From positions 716,001 through 780,000 of the forward strand of contig JAESUZ010003487.1 of the NCBI GenBank assembly GCA_017311185.1: 64,000 nt of DNA, given 5' to 3'. This document shows positions 58,876 through 64,000 of the stretch, piece after piece. A program made the translations under genes and the position numbers. This DNA is from Proteles cristata cristata. Lineage: Eukaryota; Chordata; Mammalia; Carnivora; Hyaenidae. The notes under the pieces were generated by a model. That model saw nothing but the letters and a program-made list of their open reading frames with translations. It ran no database searches and had not been told where the DNA came from. Numbering within the stretch: the first letter of the stretch is position 1; each line of letters begins with the position of its first letter.

Positions 58876-59584
58876 CTAGAAAAGAAAACAGACAGACAAA
58901 CACACAGGGAGCAGGAGCACACAAACGCACAGGCTAATTCAACTAACATGCAAGGCGAGAGGGAAAACGAAAAAGTTAAGAGAAAAGACAGAGGAGGGAG
59001 GGCGAATAATAGGGAGTATAAAACACATAAAAGGGTCAAAAAGGGGAATAGAAAAGGAAAAAAGAAGAAAACCAATGGACAAAGAATGGTTTAAAGCGTA
59101 TGACCGGATTTCCCAGGTACAGTTAAATAGCCGTGAGTATGCAGTGCTGGTTGAAGAGCATAGAGAGAGAGAGAGAAGGCAGGGCGGGATGAGGCACAAT
59201 TGGAAATAGAATGAACAGGCAGAAGGGATAAGAAGTTTTTTTCAAAGAGGTAAAGGGTAGAAAATGGTTGGATAGGTGAGAAAAGGATGCTGGTATTATC
59301 CAGAGAAACTATATAGTCTAATTACTCCTGAGAGAAAGAGCTGAAAATGTAGGTCGGTGTAGAATTTACATTTACAGAATGGACTCATTGTGCTTGTTTA
59401 AGCAAGCTGGTGACCAGAGTTAATTAGGTCAGTGTTCTGGGGAAAAAAGAGAGAAAAGAGAAAGAAGAAGAAAAAAAGAAACGGTAAAAAAGGGAGAAAA
59501 AAAGAAAAAAAAAAGAAAAAAAAAGGAAAAAATAAACAAAAAAAAAGAAAAAGAAAAAAAGAAAACAAAAAGGGAGGAGGACAC
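58876..59584 (-). other. Putative intron in L1 5' UTR
   Basis: On the L1 sense strand the segment begins GAGAG/GTGTCC at 59585/59584 and ends GTCTGTTTTCTTTTCTAG/GGCTACC at 58876/58875. L1-A has exactly this 709-nt segment missing, with exons joined as GAGAG/GGCTATC. The acceptor has a long pyrimidine tract. The join is ambiguous by three or four bases because CCCT or CCT lies at both sides, but one of the possible positions gives a canonical GT-AG pair. Confidence 0.7.
59437..59580 (+). repeat. Purine-rich A/G tract
   Basis: About 140 bases almost wholly A and G on the plus strand (AAAAAAGAGAGAAAAGAGAA through AAAAGGGAGGAGGA). On the L1 sense strand this is a polypyrimidine run just inside the donor end of the putative intron. 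Confidence 0.95.
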
Positions 59585-60554
59585 CTCTCAGGCAGGGATG
59601 GGAGTGGCAGATCTAATGCCTCAGGCGGGAGCTCTGCCTTGGCGATTGTGGGGAGGAGAGTGACGGTGCTCCAGTCCCTTCTTGAACCAAGCGCTGCACC
59701 TCGCTTTTTTCGGAGTGTCAACTCCCCGTCTCGGGGGCACAGCCGAAGTTGGTTGCACTCTTCAAGCCAGGCCAGTTCCAATCTCCAAATCTCAGTCCGC
59801 GCACCCCGCTGAAATTGCGTTAGACACAGCTTCCCAGGCAACCCCCTCGGGCAATTCCAGGCCCCCTGCCGAGCTCTGGGGGTGGAGTCAGAATCGCTCC
59901 TTCCTTCTCTGGGGCGGGCTGGCGAGCATGCGCGGGGGCTTGCCTGCCGGGTGCACCGAGCCTGCTGGAGTGAGGAAAACCAGGTCTCTCTATGGCTCGT
60001 CACCCGAAATATGAACTCACAGGCAAATTTCCCAGGTTTTAGCTCTCTGCCTTCCCTCTCGAGTTCCAGCCAGCCTGGCGCGCAGACGCCCAGTGTCTGC
60101 GCGGCTCTTTCAGGGGCCCCAGCCGCCCGGGAGGACAATGGTGGCAGGCGCGCCACCGCTCTGAAGTCCTGCCTCCAGGAGACAGCACAAAGGAGCAGTC
60201 TGTGTGCTCATCTCCCCCCAGGACCAGTTGGCGCGAGGGGACCTGGTGTGCAGGTATTTGGCAAGTACGGTCTTTCTATGCACCGAGCGGAGCTTTTTCT
60301 CCCCGAGCGGAGGTTTTTCTGTTTCAGACTCTCTCCTTTTCCTTTCTCACTCCCCGTAGAGGGTAGAGGGGGATTGCCTCCCACCCTGGAGTCTCCGATC
60401 CCTGCTCGATTTTATCTTCCCCGGTTCGTACTCACGTTAGGAGGCTTGCTCAGTGGATTCTGCGTCCTTTTGTTCCCAATCTCTCAGGTTTTGTAAGGAT
60501 TCCAAAGGCTTCAGATCTTTTCTGTGTGGTGTATGGGCGCGATTGCCTATTTTC

Positions 60555-61910
60555 AATAGACTCTAATGTCAAGAGAGTCACCATGCACACAACCAAATGG
60601 TACATTAGCACTAACTATAACATGCTTACAAGAAATTCACTACATATGAATATTATAGTTGATTCATTCCCTAACATTCATTCCACCCAGGTGACTGGCC
60701 TAAGCCAGTCATGGCATGTCCATATCTCTTGCCAGAAAATGGTTCAAGAACGGGCATACGGCCAATGAGATATGAGGGGAGGTCTGCAGGGACTTCTGGG
60801 AAACATTTTCCTGACTCTAAAGAGAGAACTCAAAAAAAAGGATGGTCTTGTCTTTTCTAGATAATAAGTCAGCATGACAGGACTAGAATTTCCACAGCTA
60901 TATTGTTACTAAATAAAGAAGGAAGCAAACCTGGCATGGTTGAGAAGACACGGAAAGACGCTGGATCCTTGATGATATCACCAATGGAATCCAAGTTTTA
61001 TTACTTACAGAGAAAATTATTCTAGTAATAACATGTTTTGAGCACCAGTGACATATTGAGCTGAAAAAGGACTGTTTATAGTTAAATTTATGCAGGCATG
61101 CCTAGGAAGAAAATCAGAGGTGTTTAAGACAAATAGAAGAGCAAATTTAGAATGAAGAACAGGGGCTATTTTCAGATTAGGTCTTATGAAAAGACTAATC
61201 TATTACTAAAATCAAGAGATTGGTCAAGCCATGAGAGAAAGTCGAAAAATACAAATGTAGTCAATACTTCGAAGTGGGAGTTACTTTCTTGTACCTCAAA
61301 GGATGACTTCAAACTACACCAAAAGTCTTGCCAAAGTGAGACAAAAATGTAAGAGACCTAATGCCAATACAAAAAAAGTTGTTGATCCATGAAAGGCTTG
61401 GTATGTTCTGCCTTCCTATAAGAAGAACAAAGACCATTGTCCATCTTCTTGATTGTCAGGTAAACTTCAAAGACAAGAGAAGGTAATAATCAGGGTTTTT
61501 TTTTGGGGGGGGGCGCTGTAATACTCTAGCTTTGAATAAAATTGAAACATCAGGAAGATCCAACCACACACTGAGAACTACAGGACATTCAGTTAGTTCA
61601 CCATTAGCCATTTTACATGGTGGTGGTTTCCTTTCAATATATTCAATGAGGGTAAAAAAGATAGTGTACAAGCCAGATTTTATCATTTAAATACCAATTC
61701 ATTTTCATTGTTGCTATTGAAGTGTGAGTCTCACCTGCACCAAAATATAATTGTATATATAAGCAAACCACATATAATTATTGATGTGATATTGGGTGTT
61801 CATGATCTTGTACATTACAGAAAATTGTCTCCTCACTCCAATCCTTTCCTCCAAAGTCAGGGCTAGAGGAAAAGGGTCTAGTAAATGTGTCAAGAATAGA
61901 TAAAAATCTC
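60555..61910. other. Unique intergenic sequence, about 1.35 kb
   Basis: Right flank of L1-B. T-run with a G-run at 61497-61513 (TTTTTTTGGGGGGGGGCGC). No exon or repeat recognised. Confidence 0.35.
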
Positions 61911-61914
61911 ACAA

Positions 61915-62115
61915 ATCTAAAAGCAGTGATTTAAAATCAGATCAACCATGGCTTAAAACCCAGGATCGACATTTCTTTAGCTATGAGATCTTTGACATGT
62001 TATTTAATTCCATGAATCTATTTTTTCCTCAGGGAAAGGGAGATATTCATGGCTCCCTAAGAGGTTTGTTATAAGGCCTAGAGAGGGAATGTATGGGAAT
62101 TGCTTATTAGACAGC
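61915..62115 (+). repeat. MIR-like
   Basis: AAATCAGATCAACCATGGCT, TTTGACATGTTATTTAATTC, ATCTATTTTTTCCTCAGGGA, GAGGTTTGTTATAAGGCCTAGAG resemble a MIR on the plus strand, diverged. Confidence 0.55.
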
Positions 62116-63365
62116 CATAATGTATCAGAGACCAAAATAATGTCAATTTTCTCCCCATTTTTCCTAAAAAGGACTTACATTGGAGAGGGGAAAATCATTG
62201 AGAGAGTGAGAGAATTTTTTTTGGCCAATTAGCATACGTTTTTCACTAGGGGGGGACTCACGCTTTTAAAATACAGTACTGATCAATCTATGGATCAATC
62301 TCCCTAAGAGACTTTTATCACAACAGTGTAACAGGGAGTCAGAACATTTTTGCTTTGATGAGAATTCCAAGTTACAGATATTAAAACATGGCGCTATTTT
62401 TAGCTAGAGTGGACTAAGTATGTGAAAAATAGTTGCCTGGTTCTTGTTTCTGAATTCTTAGAATAAAGGAAGAGAGATTTTGTTTAAATGTCAGTATTTG
62501 TTTGAATGCCTCTGAGTCCCTCTTATTTTTAGCCCCGGTAGCTAGCAGTCCTAGCTCTGGGGGATGACTTGGAGGGTGAGTTTCAGTATTTACTAACAGA
62601 ACTAAACAAACAAAGTAAGCGTCTGATGGAAAACTGGATTCATAGACATCAAGCCACTGAAAGCTGATGTGGGAGAGAAGTAAAGGGCTCAGGAAAGATG
62701 CAGAGACCACGTAACTCTCCCTTCCATTCAGCTGTCTGCAAGCACTATAGAAGGGAACTAGGAGGCCAGTCTCCTGGATACAAGGACAACAGGATGCCAG
62801 CTCCCTGAAGGCCTCTCAGGCAGAAGCCTTGACGTAGGAGAGGAACGGAGGAGGGGTTAGAAGCCGAGGGATGCTGGAGGCAGAGCAGCAGCCTCCACCA
62901 GGGCTCTGTGGGACTCTTCCGAATGACCCCTTTGGGATGAGGGGCAGCCCACTCTCACAGCTCTTAACCAAGATGGAGATGGACATGCGGAGGCAGAAAC
63001 ATGTTCCGCACCTGGCCCAGACCTGTTCTGTTTTCTAAATGAATAAATAACATCTTCCATGGACTTAGAACGTTTTCTGTGAATCTCACTTTTGTCAGCC
63101 TCAATTTTAACAGGAGCTAGATGACTTCTAATGCAATATTTTCTCTGGTGAGTACTAGGATCTGATATTCTATGTTGCTGACCAATAAGAGATTCATATA
63201 TTTTGGTAGTTTAGGTAAGCAGGTTGCAAAATGCCTCAAATAGTACTTCTTTTTGAAGACTTTTGAAACCTATCCCTTATTAAAGTGTATTGTCCCCTTT
63301 TCTCTTCTCCCACAGCAGTTCGTGTATGTATATAAGTATTTCTAGAGACTTCTAAACTTATTTGT
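62116..63365. other. Unique intergenic sequence, about 1.25 kb
   Basis: Moderately GC-rich at 62540-63010. No exon, pseudogene or repeat recognised. Confidence 0.35.
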
Positions 63366-63510
63366 TTACAAGTCTATACACCATGTAAGTATTAATTCTC
63401 TGAGGGCCAAAATCTGCTATTACTCATGTTTGAACTCTCAGCACCTAACAAGTAACTGATACATGGTAAGCCCCCAATACCTTTATTGACGGAGTAAATA
63501 AATGGTGACA
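63366..63510 (+). repeat. L2-type 3' end
   Basis: TAATTCTCTGAGGGCCAAAATC, CTCAGCACCTAACAAGTAACTGATACATGG, CCAATACCTTTATTGACGG, AGTAAATAAATGG follow the L2 3' end order. Confidence 0.6.
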
Positions 63511-63746
63511 TTCCTGCACACAATTGCAAAATGGCAAGGCAGTGGTAACTGCAAGGGAATTTTACTTAATTCGCACAGCCACATACAATTGACTGCATTC
63601 TCCATTTGATTCTGTTCAATAAGCATTTAATGAATATGTATAGGCACTAGCCAAAGGTTTGGGCACAAGGAATGCTAAAATAATTATGACATTATTCCTA
63701 CTTGAAAGTAGTTCAAAACAAATTGTTATTTTAAAATGTGTGCTGG

Positions 63747-64000
63747 ACTGCTAGGAATATATCCAAGGGATACAGGAGTGCTGATGCATAGGGGCACATG
63801 TACCCCAATGTTCATAGCAGCACTCTCCACAATAGCCAAAGCATGGAAAGAGCCTAAGTGTCCATCAACTGATGAATGGATCTAGAAGATGTGGTTTATC
63901 TATACAATGGGATACTACAAGGCAATGAGAAAGAATGAAATCTAGGCATTTGTAGCAATGGGATAGAACTCAAGGGTGTTATGCTGAGAGAAATAAGTCA
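63747..64000 (+). mobile_element. Young L1 fragment, runs off the window
   Basis: From CTGCTAGGAATATATCCAAG onward the sequence is the ORF2 C-terminal region in plus orientation, closely matching 33615-33880 of L1-C (CATGTACCCCAATGTTCATA, GCAGCACTCTCCACAATAGC, GTGTCCATCAACTGATGAAT). An in-frame TAG arises at 63884 (GGATCTAGAAGATG in place of GGATCAAGAAGATG). The 5' truncation point is near 63747; the 3' end is outside. Confidence 0.93.

Larger units (their letters stand above)
58638..60546 (-). promoter_or_regulatory. L1-B 5' UTR with CpG-rich promoter region
   Basis: About 1.9 kb precede ORF1. The distal 950 bp (59590-60546) are GC- and CpG-rich (for example TCAGTCCGCGCACCCCGC, GCGAGCATGCGCGGGGGC, CGCGCCACCGC), as expected of an L1 internal promoter. 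It contains a sense 252-codon frame (59398-60156, minus) and an antisense 204-codon frame (59882-60496, plus). Neither resembles a known protein; open frames are expected by chance in such composition. Confidence 0.7.
55139..60554 (-). mobile_element. L1-B: young L1 with long 5' UTR and deleted RT core
   Basis: Minus-strand L1 from a 5' end near 60546 to a 3' end near 55197. The 3' side has a T-run (55186-55196), 24 nt of other sequence, and a second T-run (55147-55161). A candidate 8-bp TSD CTATTTTC (55139-55146 and 60547-60554) is short, but the target CTATTTTC/AATAG fits L1 endonuclease. Compared with L1-A it has the extra 709 nt in the 5' UTR and lacks about 1.59 kb of ORF2. Sequence identity to L1-A is high throughout. 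Confidence 0.9.

Noticed and set aside
59882..60496. 204-codon plus-strand open frame as a host gene
   Set aside because: It lies antisense in the CpG-rich 5' UTR of L1-B, overlaps an equally long frame on the other strand, and shows no domain; composition explains it.

Overview
This window is mammalian nuclear DNA from a carnivoran, most likely a felid or close feliform relative. The evidence is eighteen tRNA-derived SINEs of the carnivore CAN/SINEC type, with a tRNA-like head (GGTGGCTCAGTCGGTTAAG), a CT-rich body and an AATAAATAAACATTAAA tail, together with young LINE-1 copies ending in a short 3' UTR with GACAATAAACTATT. I found no intact host protein-coding gene and no RNA gene that can be supported apart from tRNA-derived repeats. 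The window reads as intergenic or deep intronic DNA built by successive retrotransposition. The longest open frames are LINE-1 pieces.

Layout. 1-13.7 kb: old LTR, MIR, L1 and SINE insertions, plus a decayed RPS16 processed pseudogene (about 4.45-5.22 kb, minus) whose 3' UTR is split by a SINE. 13.7-16.1 kb: an older carnivore L1, minus. 17.8-24.0 kb: L1-A, a near-full-length young L1 (minus) that carries downstream DNA as a 3' transduction. 24.8-31.6 kb: MIRs, a tiny L1 insertion, old L1 and SINE copies, MER20. 31.6-38.3 kb: an old L1 (plus) split by L1-C, a young L1 3' half (plus) with an uninterrupted ORF2 C-terminal frame. 38.3-55.1 kb: mostly unique sequence with MaLR LTRs, MER5, L2, MIR and SINE copies, and a very short L1 stub that also appears to carry a 3' transduction. 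55.15-60.55 kb: L1-B, a young L1 (minus) with a long CpG-rich 5' UTR but its RT core deleted. 60.55-63.75 kb: unique DNA with MIR and L2. From 63.75 kb to the end: part of another young L1 (plus).

The most interesting signals come from comparing the young L1 copies with each other. (1) L1-A lacks exactly 709 nt of the L1-B 5' UTR, and the missing segment has GT-AG ends with a strong pyrimidine tract on the L1 sense strand, so L1-A looks like a reinserted spliced L1 transcript. (2) L1-A and L1-B share a derived 1-nt deletion in ORF2 between the endonuclease and RT regions; it creates a stop overlapping a start (ATGA), whereas the old L1 in this same window keeps the undeleted ATGGAGG. (3) Nested target-site duplications show 3' transduction in L1-A, and similar structures appear in an L1 stub at 41.9 kb and perhaps in L1-B. 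(4) Two loci show repeated insertion into the same target, leaving three copies of the target site.

Limits: all family names for old repeats are from sequence memory without a library search, boundaries of old elements are approximate (tens of bases), and stretches described as unique may hold old repeats that I did not recognise.
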